DNA from: Phycisphaerales bacterium
GTDB lineage: Bacteria > Planctomycetota > Phycisphaerae > Phycisphaerales > UBA1924
Reading direction: 5' to 3'
DNA: 64,000 nucleotides
Assembly: GCA_029260395.1 (NCBI GenBank)
Contig: JAJDDJ010000009.1
Span: forward strand, 496,001-560,000
The position numbers and the translations under genes are program-made. This document shows positions 52,066 to 60,115 of the stretch, one piece after another. The notes below the pieces were generated by a model. The model was given only the letters and a program-made list of their open reading frames with translations. It was not told the origin of the DNA and searched no databases. How positions within the stretch are numbered: the stretch's first letter is position 1; each line of letters begins with the position of its first letter.

Positions 52066-53844
52066 TTACTCGGGCTTGGGTGCTGGCTCAACGGCGGGCT
52101 TGCCCGCATTGAGCTGGGCCTGGCGTTCGAGCCTGCCGAAGTACGCCTTGACCGATTCGTGGTACTCACGGGGCACGAGCTGTTCTTCGAGCGCTTCGGT
52201 GGTGGCGCTCTCGGCGGCCTTGGCGACAGCGCCGGCAAACTCTTGCACGGACTCGCCGCGAATAGAATCGCCGAAGACGAGTCGCGAGCCGATGATCGGT
52301 CCGCCCTGGTTGTTGACGCGCGCCTTGATGGACTCGGTCATGAAGTCGGCGGCCTCTGCCTCAGGGCCGTTGCCGTTGCCCTGGCCGGGACCGCCCGAGC
52401 CAGCGCCCTGGCTCTTCGACTGGCCCGCGGACCACGGCCCGGTTTGGCCTTGACCCGGGTTTGGCTGACCGCCCTGAGCCCAGCCCTGCTGGCCGCAGCT
52501 CTGGCCGAGTTCGCTGAGTTGTTGCATGGCTTGCTGCATGGCTTGGTCGATGGCCTGCATGTCCTGCTGGGCCATCTCCATGTCGCTGAGCTGGCCGGCC
52601 ATGTTCTGCATGGCCTGCTGAGCTTGCTGAGAGTCGCCCTGCTGCATGGCTTCGCACATGCCCTGCATCGCCTGGCTCATGTTCTGCGCTTGCTGAGCCG
52701 CCTGCTGCGCGGCTTGTGCCTGCTGCTGCAGTTGTTGCTTCTGCTCAGCGGACATGTTCTGCATCTGGTCCATGGCCTTCTGCAAATCTTCCGAGCTTGC
52801 CTTGGAAGCCTGTGATGCTTGCTCGGCGCTCATGCCCGCCTGGCGGAGCGCCTGTTCGAGGTCGCTGCGCTGTTGGGCGAGGTTCTCGAGCTGGCCCGCG
52901 ACGTTGTCGAGCTGCTTGGCGAGGGCATCTTGTTGCTCCTTGCTGAGCGAGCCGTCTTCGAGGTTTTTCTTGAGTTCTTCGAGCTTGGCCTTGGCACCCT
53001 TCATGTCGCCCCGCGCAAGGTCTCGCGCGAGGTCGGTCAGCGGGCCCTGGCCGGGCGTGCGCATCTGGCGGAGCATGGTCTCGAGTGACTTGGTGGCCTG
53101 TGAGTCTTCGCTGTTGAGCTTGTCGTCGAGCTCCTGCGTGAGGCTCGTGAGCTTGCGCATGGCTACGTTGCGAACATCGGCGGCGGTCTTCTGCTCATCG
53201 AGTTCGTTGCTGGTGAGTTCGAGAGCGTCGGCTTCGAGCGAGCCGAGATCAACGTTGGACTTGGCGAGGATCGCGCGGGTCTTCTCGAGCGCGCTCGTCG
53301 CGTCTGTCTTGGCGTCCTGAATCTCGCTCTCTGAGTCAGCGATGGCCTGCTGCTCGGCTTGCTTGCCGAGCAGATCCATCGTGGGCATCAGGAACCACAG
53401 CACGGTGAACGCGAGCAGGGAGGCCAAAGGCACCTGCCAGAAACGGGGGCCCTCGATGGGCAGCGCATCGCGCACCACCACACGCTTGGCCTTGGCGATG
53501 GCGCTGGCCACCACGGCCTGCGACCATGCGTCGGTTGCGTTCTCGACGGTCAAGGCCGTGCTGAGCGATTCGCGCAGCTCGGCCTTCTCATCGAGCACGC
53601 GGGCGACCTCGGCCTCGCGTGCGCGCGTGGCAAACGCCCAGGCCAAAGCGCCCAGTGCGCCAGCGCCCGCAGCCCACAGCGCGATGTCGGTCCATGGCAG
53701 CGACAGCGCCATCATGCGATCGGCCAGCAGGGTGATGAGCAGCACGAGCGTGACGATGGTCAGAGCCCACGCAGCAGAGCCGATGAGATCGATCATGAGC
53801 AGTCGGCGGGATGCCACCTTGACCACGCGGCGGATGTCGTCCAT
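52066..53844 (-). CDS. membrane-anchored glutamine-rich coiled-coil protein
   Basis: A 592-residue protein like those found with MoxR/DUF58/VWA clusters in planctomycetes. Two N-terminal helices (about 18-40 and 50-70) and one at about 130-150 anchor it in the membrane. Residues about 155-470 form a long alpha-helical coiled coil, with a run of glutamine, alanine and methionine (EQKQQLQQQAQAAQQAAQQA near 365), then a Gly/Pro/Gln linker (about 475-520) and a short folded C-terminal part. It probably links membrane and surface or complex assembly; the function is unknown. GGGAG seven bases before the ATG is a good ribosome site. First gene of a leftward three-gene unit. Confidence 0.62.
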   Translation of the reverse strand: MDDIRRVVKVASRRLLMIDLIGSAAWALTIVTLVLLITLLADRMMALSLPWTDIALWAAGAGALGALAWAFATRAREAEVARVLDEKAELRESLSTALTVENATDAWSQAVVASAIAKAKRVVVRDALPIEGPRFWQVPLASLLAFTVLWFLMPTMDLLGKQAEQQAIADSESEIQDAKTDATSALEKTRAILAKSNVDLGSLEADALELTSNELDEQKTAADVRNVAMRKLTSLTQELDDKLNSEDSQATKSLETMLRQMRTPGQGPLTDLARDLARGDMKGAKAKLEELKKNLEDGSLSKEQQDALAKQLDNVAGQLENLAQQRSDLEQALRQAGMSAEQASQASKASSEDLQKAMDQMQNMSAEQKQQLQQQAQAAQQAAQQAQNMSQAMQGMCEAMQQGDSQQAQQAMQNMAGQLSDMEMAQQDMQAIDQAMQQAMQQLSELGQSCGQQGWAQGGQPNPGQGQTGPWSAGQSKSQGAGSGGPGQGNGNGPEAEAADFMTESIKARVNNQGGPIIGSRLVFGDSIRGESVQEFAGAVAKAAESATTEALEEQLVPREYHESVKAYFGRLERQAQLNAGKPAVEPAPKPE

Positions 53845-53868
53845 CGTGAGACTCCCTTTGGGCGGACC

Positions 53869-53889
53869 GGCTGAGCCAAGCGCTCAGCC
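53869..53889 (-). promoter_or_regulatory. hairpin in the leader of the coiled-coil gene
   Basis: A perfect 8-base stem GGCTGAGC/GCTCAGCC with a five-base loop, 25 bases before the start codon at 53844 on the minus strand. It is close enough to the ribosome site to affect translation. The AT-rich stretch near 53968-54000 could hold the promoter for either this gene or the divergent one. Confidence 0.5.
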
Positions 53890-54050
53890 TGCTAACCCAG
53901 ATCGGCGATGCGGACTCGTCACCTTTCTATACGGGTGAGACGGCCAAGGTTTTCCTTCCGTAAGACCAAGTCGACGATATTTGGATAATGTTAGCATATT
54001 GCCTGAGCCATTGCACAGGCGGGGCTGATGCCCGATGATCCTGGAACCTG

Positions 54051-55439
54051 ATGCCCCCAGCGAGCGATGCCCAACCCGCCCCCACCAGATTATCTGTGGA
54101 TGGTCTGTTTGGCGGCACCAACAGGGTATGGAGCTGGCTAGGCGCGCGCACAAGGCCCTGCGAACGCCACTTCGATGCCCAGCAGCGCCGCGATCCGTTT
54201 GGTTGCGGGTTGCACCTGGTCTGCGGCGTGACAACCTGCCTGTTGCTCAGCGGGCCGACGACTCTGAGCGAGTTGGCGCTCGTGCCAGCGGGCATCATGG
54301 CAATGGTTCGCCCGCACTGGTACTGGCGGACGCTGGGCGGGTTGGTGGTCAGCAAGACGACCGCTTTGTGGGCGATGGCGGTTCTCTGGGGACTGCTCGC
54401 GCTGGCGTGGTCGCCCGACCGTGGACAGGGGTTGGATGAACTTTCGAACGTGCGGTGGTCGGCGCTGGGGCTGATGCTCTGGCCGCTGATGCAGCACCGG
54501 GCGCTGCTGCTGGCTGCCTTGGCGATCGGGCTTCATATCGGGCAGGCCACGCAGCTCATGCACGGCCTCGGTGTGCTGATTGACGAGCCGAGCCTGCGAT
54601 GGAACCGCATGCCCGGGCGGTGGAGCGGCTGGTGGGACCCGGTGGTGGGGGGCACGCTGCTGGTGGGCTTGCTTGGCTTGCACCTGCCCGCTGCGGCTTG
54701 GGGACGCGGCGGCTGGCGGCTGGCGGGTTTGGCCGGCAGCGCTGCGGCGGTCGCGGGAATCGTGGCCACGGGCACGCGGGGCGCGTGGCTCGCATCGATG
54801 GGGTTGGTCGGTCTGGTCGCGCTGGGGTGGTGGTGGAAGTCGAAGAACCGGCTCAAGGTCGGCGGTGCGGCGGTGGCGCTGGTGCTGATCCTCGGCGCGG
54901 CGGCGGCTGGGGTGGGCGTTGTGGCCGGGGGCAGCGGGCTGTCGCAGCGCGTCGAATCGGCGTGGACCGAGATCAACCGGGCGATCGACGAGCGCGACTT
55001 CACCACCGACACCGGGGCGCGCATCGGGATGGCGATATGGGCCGCCGAGGCGTGGCGCAGCGCGCCCGTCCACGGCGTGGGCACCGGCGGGTACAAGCAG
55101 TGGGTGCTCCAGAACGTAGAAGGGCCGAGCGGTCAGCGTGTCGGCGTGCACGCCCATGCGCACAACGGGCTGTTGCACATCGCAGCGACGGGCGGGCTTA
55201 TTGGGCTTGTGCTCATGCTGCTGGTGTACGCGTCCGCGGTGTCGAGCGCGGGGCGCTACGAGCCGGGCGACGGCGTGATCGGCTACCGCGATGGGCCGAT
55301 GTTCGCGTTGCTCGGGCTGGGGCTGGTCAGCGCGTTCGATCCGTTCCACCTCAACACGCAGACGTGCGCGCTGTTCGCGGTGCTCGTGGTGCTGCGGCTG
55401 CCCAATCGGCCGAGGCTGCTCGCAGACAGGGCCAGCTAG
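54051..55439 (+). CDS. O-antigen ligase-like (Wzy/WaaL family) membrane protein
   Basis: A 462-residue polytopic membrane protein. About eleven hydrophobic segments flank a large extracytoplasmic loop that holds TDTGARIGMAIWAAEAWRSA (about 315-334), GVGTGGYKQWV (about 343-353) and VHAHAHNGLLHIAATGGLIG (about 368-387). The RIGMAIWxxAxxxxxxxPxxGVGTGGY and HAHNGLLHIAATGG patterns are hallmarks of the Wzy_C/O-antigen ligase family that links or polymerises surface polysaccharide. The long Gly/Trp-rich start (first 60 residues) is less typical. The gene overlaps the stop of the convergent old yellow enzyme gene by four bases. Confidence 0.76.
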   Translation: MPPASDAQPAPTRLSVDGLFGGTNRVWSWLGARTRPCERHFDAQQRRDPFGCGLHLVCGVTTCLLLSGPTTLSELALVPAGIMAMVRPHWYWRTLGGLVVSKTTALWAMAVLWGLLALAWSPDRGQGLDELSNVRWSALGLMLWPLMQHRALLLAALAIGLHIGQATQLMHGLGVLIDEPSLRWNRMPGRWSGWWDPVVGGTLLVGLLGLHLPAAAWGRGGWRLAGLAGSAAAVAGIVATGTRGAWLASMGLVGLVALGWWWKSKNRLKVGGAAVALVLILGAAAAGVGVVAGGSGLSQRVESAWTEINRAIDERDFTTDTGARIGMAIWAAEAWRSAPVHGVGTGGYKQWVLQNVEGPSGQRVGVHAHAHNGLLHIAATGGLIGLVLMLLVYASAVSSAGRYEPGDGVIGYRDGPMFALLGLGLVSAFDPFHLNTQTCALFAVLVVLRLPNRPRLLADRAS

Positions 55440-56563
55440 GCGTTCGCCTGTTCGAGCGACGGGTAATCGGTGTAGCCGGCTTGTTGGCCCGAGTCGCCCG
55501 CGTAGTAGGTCTCGGGGTCGGGCTTGTTGTACGGCCCGCCCTGAGCGATGCGCTCCGCAAGGTCTGGGTTGGCGATGTACAACTCGCCGAAGGCGACGGC
55601 ATCGGCGAGGCCATCTCGAATGCGGCGATCGGCCTCGTCTGGCGTGAGCCCGCCGTTACCGATGTAGATCCCGCCGCCGGTTGCTTTGAAGCGCTCGTTG
55701 ATGTGCGCATGGATGCGTTCGTTCTCGTCGTTGCGTTCGTAGGTGCGGAACGCCTCGACCGCGTGGATGTACGCGAGGCGCATAACCCCGAGGTGTTCGG
55801 CGAGCTCGCCGAAGGTCTCGTCGGGTGTCGAGTCCTTGAGGTCGCCCGTGCCGCCCATGGGGCTCACGCGGTAGCCCACGCGGCCCGATCCCCACACATC
55901 GCAGACCGCCTCGGCGACCTGCAACGGCAGGCGGAGACGATTGGCGATGGACCCGCCGAAGTCGTCGGTTCGGCGGTTGGTCCCGTCGCGTGTGAACTGG
56001 TCGAGCAGGTAGCCGTTGGCGCCGTGAATCTCGACCCCGTCGAAGCCCGCGGCCTTCGCGTTGGCAGCGGCCGTGCGGTACTGCTCGACGATGCCGGGAA
56101 GTTCATCCGTCTCCAGCGCGCGCGGCATGGAGACATCGACCCGGCCCGAGGTCGCGGAGGTGATCGTCTTGGCCTCGGCGCGCTGGGCGGATGGTGCAAC
56201 GGGGGCCTGGCCGTCGGGCTGCAGGTCGACGTGGCTGATGCGTCCGACGTGCCAGAGCTGGCAGAAGATGCGGCCCGCTCGCTCGTGGACAGCGCTCGTT
56301 ACGAGCTTCCAGCCCTCGACCTGCTGAGGCGAGTGGATGCCGGGGGTGAAGGCGTAGCCCTTGCCTTGGGGGCTGATCTGGGTGGCCTCACTGATGATGA
56401 GACCCGAGGAGGCGCGCTGGCGGTAGTACTCCGCATTGAGTTCCCAAGGGATGTCGCCCGGCTGCTGGCTTCGGCAGCGGGTGAGCGGGGCCATGAACAC
56501 GCGGTTGGGCGCGTTTATTTCGCCGAAGGCGATGGCGCTGGAGAGGGCGGGGTGCGCGCTCAT
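55436..56563 (-). CDS. old yellow enzyme family ene-reductase (NemA-like)
   Basis: A 375-residue FMN-dependent alkene or nitroester reductase. Conserved parts: NRVFMAPLTRCRSQQPGDIP (about 20-39), GLIISEATQISPQGKGY (about 54-70), RIFCQLWHVGRISH (about 98-111, holding the phenol-binding histidine), EIHGANGYLLDQFTRDGTN (about 177-195) and NRRTDDFGGSIANRLRLPLQ with RVSPMGG following, all typical of the XenB/NemA group. It reduces activated C=C bonds with NAD(P)H. Length is standard. It starts 18 bases before the window position where the small FmdB-like gene ends, in the same direction, but the gap of 30 bases does not prove an operon. Confidence 0.88.
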   Translation of the reverse strand: MSAHPALSSAIAFGEINAPNRVFMAPLTRCRSQQPGDIPWELNAEYYRQRASSGLIISEATQISPQGKGYAFTPGIHSPQQVEGWKLVTSAVHERAGRIFCQLWHVGRISHVDLQPDGQAPVAPSAQRAEAKTITSATSGRVDVSMPRALETDELPGIVEQYRTAAANAKAAGFDGVEIHGANGYLLDQFTRDGTNRRTDDFGGSIANRLRLPLQVAEAVCDVWGSGRVGYRVSPMGGTGDLKDSTPDETFGELAEHLGVMRLAYIHAVEAFRTYERNDENERIHAHINERFKATGGGIYIGNGGLTPDEADRRIRDGLADAVAFGELYIANPDLAERIAQGGPYNKPDPETYYAGDSGQQAGYTDYPSLEQANA

Positions 56564-56594
56564 GGACAGTCTCTCTTGAGGAAGAAGGTCTCGA

Positions 56595-56891
56595 TCAGTC
56601 GGCGTTCAGGGTGTTCGGGCCCTTGCCCGCGGACTTCTCGAAGTGGCCGTCGCCCTTGCGCTCGTACTTGGTGAAGCCCATGCGGTCGAGGTTCTTGTTG
56701 CTCAGGGAGCTGGCGCCCTTGGTGTCGGACCACTTGCCGAGGATGGTCGGGGCGCAGGGCACTCGGCGTACGGGCCGGCCGTCTTCGGGGTGCTTGGTGA
56801 GCGGCTTCTCGCTCATGGTCTGAACGACCTCGAAGTGTTCTTCGGTGCCCTCGCCTTCTTTGTCGAGAACCTGATAGACGTAGGTGGGCAT
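56595..56891 (-). CDS. FmdB-like small protein lacking the zinc-ribbon cysteines
   Basis: A 98-residue protein starting MPTYVYQVLDKEGEGTEEHF, followed by VVQTMSEKPLTKHPEDGRPV and RRVPCAPTILGKW. Its outline matches the FmdB/CxxC regulatory family (MPTYEYxCxxCGHxFE...MSDPPLTxCPxCG-GPVRR), but at the positions of the zinc-binding cysteine pairs it has LDKEGEG and HPEDG. Metal binding at that site is therefore improbable. The C-terminus (KGASSLSNKNLDRMGFTKYE, then GDGHFEKSAGKG) is as in longer family members. The ATG at 56891 was preferred to upstream codons because it starts the conserved MPTY. The role is unknown; the pattern suggests a family member that lost zinc. Confidence 0.7.
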   Translation of the reverse strand: MPTYVYQVLDKEGEGTEEHFEVVQTMSEKPLTKHPEDGRPVRRVPCAPTILGKWSDTKGASSLSNKNLDRMGFTKYERKGDGHFEKSAGKGPNTLNAD

Positions 56892-56934
56892 GGGGCGTGC
56901 TCCGTTGGTGCGCACGGGGAGCGTGCGTGGGGGA

Positions 56935-57246
56935 TCAGATGAAGCGTCGGCCCGACTCCATGTCGCACATGGCCCAGCCGGTCTCTTTGCAGAGCCGTTG
57001 CATGACGGGCCACGCGGTCTCGTCGTCGTCGATGTGGACCATGAGTTGGCTGAGCTCGTCGAGGCTCGTTGGGATCTCGGCGATGAACCCGGGCCCGTAG
57101 AGGCGGTCGATGCCCATGGAGCCCGCTGAGCCGTCGGAAGCGGTGTTGAAGCGGGCGAGCACCGCGAGCACATCGGCTGGCTTGCCCAGGGGCTCACATG
57201 TGGTCCCGGGGGTGACGGGCGGGGCATCCTCGGCGGGTGCGTTCAT
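56935..57246 (-). CDS. small hypothetical protein
   Basis: A 103-residue soluble protein starting MNAPAEDAPPVTPGTTCEPL. A helix with ADVLAVLARFNTASDGSAGS follows, then IDRLYGPGFIAEIPTSLDEL, LMVHIDDDETAWPVMQRLCK and a tail TGWAMCDMESGRRFI. The codon use and acidic, helix-rich makeup look real. No family was recognised. An ATG nine codons upstream (57273) is an alternative start; neither has a clear ribosome site. It precedes the FmdB-like gene by 43 bases. Confidence 0.62.
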   Translation of the reverse strand: MNAPAEDAPPVTPGTTCEPLGKPADVLAVLARFNTASDGSAGSMGIDRLYGPGFIAEIPTSLDELSQLMVHIDDDETAWPVMQRLCKETGWAMCDMESGRRFI

Positions 57247-57353
57247 CAGGATGACATGCCGGGTTCTGCCCATCGGCCAACGGTACGCGGCCAAACCGGG
57301 TGGTGCATCCGGCCGATGCAGCGGGGTAGGCCGGGCTTGCAGGCCGGTCGGGA

Positions 57354-57602
57354 TCAGGCGTAGGCCATCTGGTGGCGGTCGCAGGCTTGGCTGCGGACGT
57401 AGGACCGCAGGTTGGAGCTGTTGATCATGCCGTTGATGAGCAGCAGGTCGATGAGCTGGCCGATGCCCAAGAGGCCGAAGGTGAAGAACCAGATGAGGCC
57501 CGAGATCCATTTGCCGGCGTAGAAACGGTGGATCCCGCAGAAACCGACGAGGCAGAAGAGCCAGAGCAGATAGGCCCAACCAGCAGACTTGGGGGTGTAC
57601 AT
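57354..57602 (-). CDS. TM2-domain membrane protein
   Basis: An 82-residue membrane protein. It is a TM2 domain: a helix AYLLWLFCLVGFCGIHRFYA with the conserved G-x-HRFY motif, then GKWISGLIWFFTFGLLGIGQ, and LIDLLLI with a DxL-type motif at the end of the second helix. Such domains are small inner-membrane modules of uncertain role. The ATG at 57602 directly precedes YTPKSAGW; AGGA lies eleven bases upstream. It is divergent from the EF-hand gene. Confidence 0.8.
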   Translation of the reverse strand: MYTPKSAGWAYLLWLFCLVGFCGIHRFYAGKWISGLIWFFTFGLLGIGQLIDLLLINGMINSSNLRSYVRSQACDRHQMAYA

Positions 57603-57786
57603 CGCAATGACCGTCCTCTCTGGGGTGGGTATTGGGAAATCGAGGCGGCGGATTCTGCCCCAGCAGGCCGTATGGGAGGCTGAATGGCCCTCGGGCGATG
57701 CAATACCGATACAAAGGGAGCGTTGGAGGGCGGTACAGACGAACACATCCGCGGCCCGTTCTGGGCTGTGAGAAGGGACAACGGCC

Positions 57787-58875
57787 ATGAACAAGCTGAT
57801 GAACAGGCAAATGATGATCGTGCTGGTGGCGGGTCTAGCGATGGGAGCCAGCGCCCAGAGCGACGCCCCTCGTGAGGGCAGGCGTGACGGGGCTCTTCGG
57901 GGCCCGGACACCAAGCCGTTCGTGCTGGATGGCGCGGAGCGTGACCGCCCGGCCCGCTTCGGTGATCGCGGTCCCCAGCGTCGCGGCGCTGAGAGGGGCG
58001 AGGGCGCTGAGGGTCGGCGTGGCCCAGGTATGGGCCCTGAGCTGCTCGAGCAGTTTGATACCGACGGCGACGGCAAGCTGAGCGAGACCGAACGCGAAGC
58101 CGTCAAGGCGCACATGGAAGCCAAGAGGGCCGCGTTCATCCAGAAGTACGACCTTGACGCCGACGGTGCGTTGAACGATGAAGAGACCGTTGCGATGAAG
58201 GCGACCATCAAAGAGAAGATGGAGGCCATGAAGGCCGAACTGCTCACGAAGTTTGATGCTGACGGCGACGGCAAGCTGACCGGCGAAGAGCGCAAGGCAG
58301 CGGGCGACGCGGCCCGGCCCCTGATCGCGGAGATCACCGGCGGGTTCGGGATGGGTCCACAGCACGGGCAGCGGGGCGATCAGGCCCGCAGAGGCCCGCA
58401 AGGCGCTGAGGGCCGCGAGGCGATGAAGGCCCAGATTCTCGAGAAGTTCGACGCCGACGGCGACGGCAAGCTCGACGAGACCGAGCGCAAGGCAGCGGGC
58501 GAAGCGATGCGCGCCAAGCGCGGCGGCGAGGCGCCCCAGGGCCGAGCATTGTTCGGTCAAGATCGCGAAGCGATGAAGGCGCAGCTGCTTGAGAAGTTCG
58601 ACGCCGACGGCGACGGCAAGCTCAATGAGACCGAGCGCAAGGCTGCAGGCGAGGCGATGCGCAGCAAGCGCGGTCCTCGCGCAGACCGTGGCGACCGTGG
58701 GCAACGCCGCCAGAACTGGGTGGATGCCAACGGTGACGGCACGATCGATGCCTCCGAGCTGGCCATCGCGGCCGACGCGGTCAGCAAGGGCGAACGCAAG
58801 GCCGATTTCAACCGCGACGGCGAGGTGAACTCGGACGACCTCGTGTTCCTGACGAAGAAGTCCGGCGGGTTCTGA
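57787..58875 (+). CDS. exported protein with seven EF-hand loops
   Basis: A 362-residue calcium-binding-type protein. MNKLMNRQMMIVLVAGLAMG leads a signal peptide cut near ASAQ. A basic, Gly/Arg/Asp-rich stretch (about 25-85) follows. Seven 12-residue EF-hand loops start at about residues 91, 122, 157, 222, 272, 313 and 340 (for example DTDGDGKLSETE, DADGDGKLTGEE, DANGDGTIDASE, DFNRDGEVNSDD). Loops 4 and 5 lie in near-identical 50-residue units, a recent duplication. Each loop should bind one calcium ion, suggesting a surface or periplasmic calcium sensor or scaffold. A strong terminator ends the gene. The DUF58 gene that follows has its own start. Confidence 0.82.
   Translation: MNKLMNRQMMIVLVAGLAMGASAQSDAPREGRRDGALRGPDTKPFVLDGAERDRPARFGDRGPQRRGAERGEGAEGRRGPGMGPELLEQFDTDGDGKLSETEREAVKAHMEAKRAAFIQKYDLDADGALNDEETVAMKATIKEKMEAMKAELLTKFDADGDGKLTGEERKAAGDAARPLIAEITGGFGMGPQHGQRGDQARRGPQGAEGREAMKAQILEKFDADGDGKLDETERKAAGEAMRAKRGGEAPQGRALFGQDREAMKAQLLEKFDADGDGKLNETERKAAGEAMRSKRGPRADRGDRGQRRQNWVDANGDGTIDASELAIAADAVSKGERKADFNRDGEVNSDDLVFLTKKSGGF
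58417..58674 (+). repeat. 150-bp internal duplication in the EF-hand gene
   Basis: The stretches 58417-58524 and 58567-58674, offset by 150 bases, are closely similar at DNA level and encode EAMKAQ(I/L)LEKFDADGDGK followed by L(D/N)ETERKAAGEAMR(A/S)KRG. The near-identity points to recent tandem duplication or gene conversion. Confidence 0.8.
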
Positions 58876-58926
58876 GCCGCTCAGGCTCGCAGAGGATCGA
58901 CAACCAGACATCGGATGAGAGTCCGT

Positions 58927-58981
58927 GACCGCCGCCTTTCGGCAGTACCCCCGCCCCCTTGTGTGGGCGGCGGTCATTTTT
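58927..58981 (+). terminator. rho-independent terminator after the EF-hand gene
   Basis: A perfect 10-base stem GACCGCCGCC (58927-58936) with GGCGGCGGTC (58966-58975), a 29-base loop and the run ATTTTTG. It lies about 50 bases after the stop and 75 bases before the DUF58 gene. Confidence 0.88.
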
Positions 58982-59055
58982 GGGCGAGCCGACGACTTTG
59001 CGGGCGAGTCGCGCTCGGCTGCAGCTTGCGGGGCGGTTCGCCGTAGTATGGAACG

Positions 59056-60099
59056 ATGGACGCACCCCCCAGCCCACAGCCCGGCAGCGCAGCAGGCGCG
59101 AGCGCTGCGCGAACCGGGGGCAAGGGGGGCAAGGGGCAGGACGCGACGCTGTACCTGCACCCGCAGACGCTGGCAAGGCTCAAGACCTTTGAGCTGCGCG
59201 CCAAGATGATCATCGAGGGCGTGACCAGCGGCCAGCACCGCTCGCCCTACCAGGGCTTTAGCGTGGAGTTCGCCCAGCACCGGCCGTACGTGGCGGGCGA
59301 CGACATCCGCCACCTCGACTGGAAGGTGTACGCCCGCAGCGACAAGCTGCACCTCAAGCAGTACCAGCAGGAAACGAACCTCGACCTGATCACGCTGGTG
59401 GATGCTTCGGGCTCGATGGACTTCGGCTCGCGGAGTTTCCACGATGCCTCGGGCGTGGGCCGCGACGAGAGCCCCGACGGGCGGACATACTGGAGCAAGT
59501 TCGACCACGCGACGGCGCTGGCGGCAGCGCTGAGCTACATCACGCTCCGCCAGGGCGACCGGGCGGGGCTGTATGTGTACGCCAACGAGATTCTGGCTGC
59601 GGTTCGGCGTTCGAGCGCACAGACCACCTGGAAGCAGATCGTCGAAACGCTGTCGATGCAGGCGGTCGATGCGCAGACCAACCTGCCCAGAGCGGTAGAC
59701 CAGGTGCTCGCGGGCGTGAGCAATCGGTGCTTGATCGCGATTATCGGGGACTTCTTTGAGGACCCCGAGCCTATCCGGACTGCGATGGGTCGGCTTCGTC
59801 ACCGTGGGCACGATGTGATCGCGTTCCAGGTGGTGGACCGTGCGGAGCGGGAGTTCAACCTGAGCGGCGTGGCGCCGTTTGAGGGGCTTGAGGGTGAACC
59901 GGTGCTAAGGCTGGACCCGAGGGCGATCCGCGAGGCGTACCTCAAGGCGTTCGAGGAACACCGGGCCGCGGTCGAGCGATCGGTCGTGGGCCTCGGGTTT
60001 GATTACGAGTTGGTGGACACGCACGACTGGCTCGGGCCGCCGCTCGCGCACTTTGTGGCGCACCGCAACGCGTTTATCCGCAAGCGGAGCCGGTCGTGA
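59056..60099 (+). CDS. DUF58-domain protein with von Willebrand A-like fold
   Basis: A 347-residue cytosolic protein. After a glycine-rich start, FELRAKMIIEGVTSGQHRSP and FSVEFAQHRPYVAGDDIRHL (about 48-95) are typical of DUF58, with DWKVYARSDKLHLKQYQQET following. LITLVDASGSMDFG (about 112-125) is the MIDAS-like motif of the embedded vWA domain. DUF58 proteins are usual partners of MoxR AAA ATPases and Bat proteins in chaperone-like complexes. Here it is followed after 16 bases by a BatA-like gene, forming the first gene of an operon that leaves the window; the MoxR gene is not seen. Confidence 0.85.
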   Translation: MDAPPSPQPGSAAGASAARTGGKGGKGQDATLYLHPQTLARLKTFELRAKMIIEGVTSGQHRSPYQGFSVEFAQHRPYVAGDDIRHLDWKVYARSDKLHLKQYQQETNLDLITLVDASGSMDFGSRSFHDASGVGRDESPDGRTYWSKFDHATALAAALSYITLRQGDRAGLYVYANEILAAVRRSSAQTTWKQIVETLSMQAVDAQTNLPRAVDQVLAGVSNRCLIAIIGDFFEDPEPIRTAMGRLRHRGHDVIAFQVVDRAEREFNLSGVAPFEGLEGEPVLRLDPRAIREAYLKAFEEHRAAVERSVVGLGFDYELVDTHDWLGPPLAHFVAHRNAFIRKRSRS

Positions 60100-60115
60100 G
60101 AGGGGCGGTGCGCTG

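Noticed and set aside
54599..56674. Long plus-strand frame across the O-antigen ligase and old yellow enzyme genes
   Set aside because: It runs out of frame through one good gene and antisense through another; composition is shadow-like.
57835..59811. Long minus-strand frame across the EF-hand and DUF58 genes
   Set aside because: It spans two real genes and a strong terminator in the opposite direction and contains no recognisable domain.
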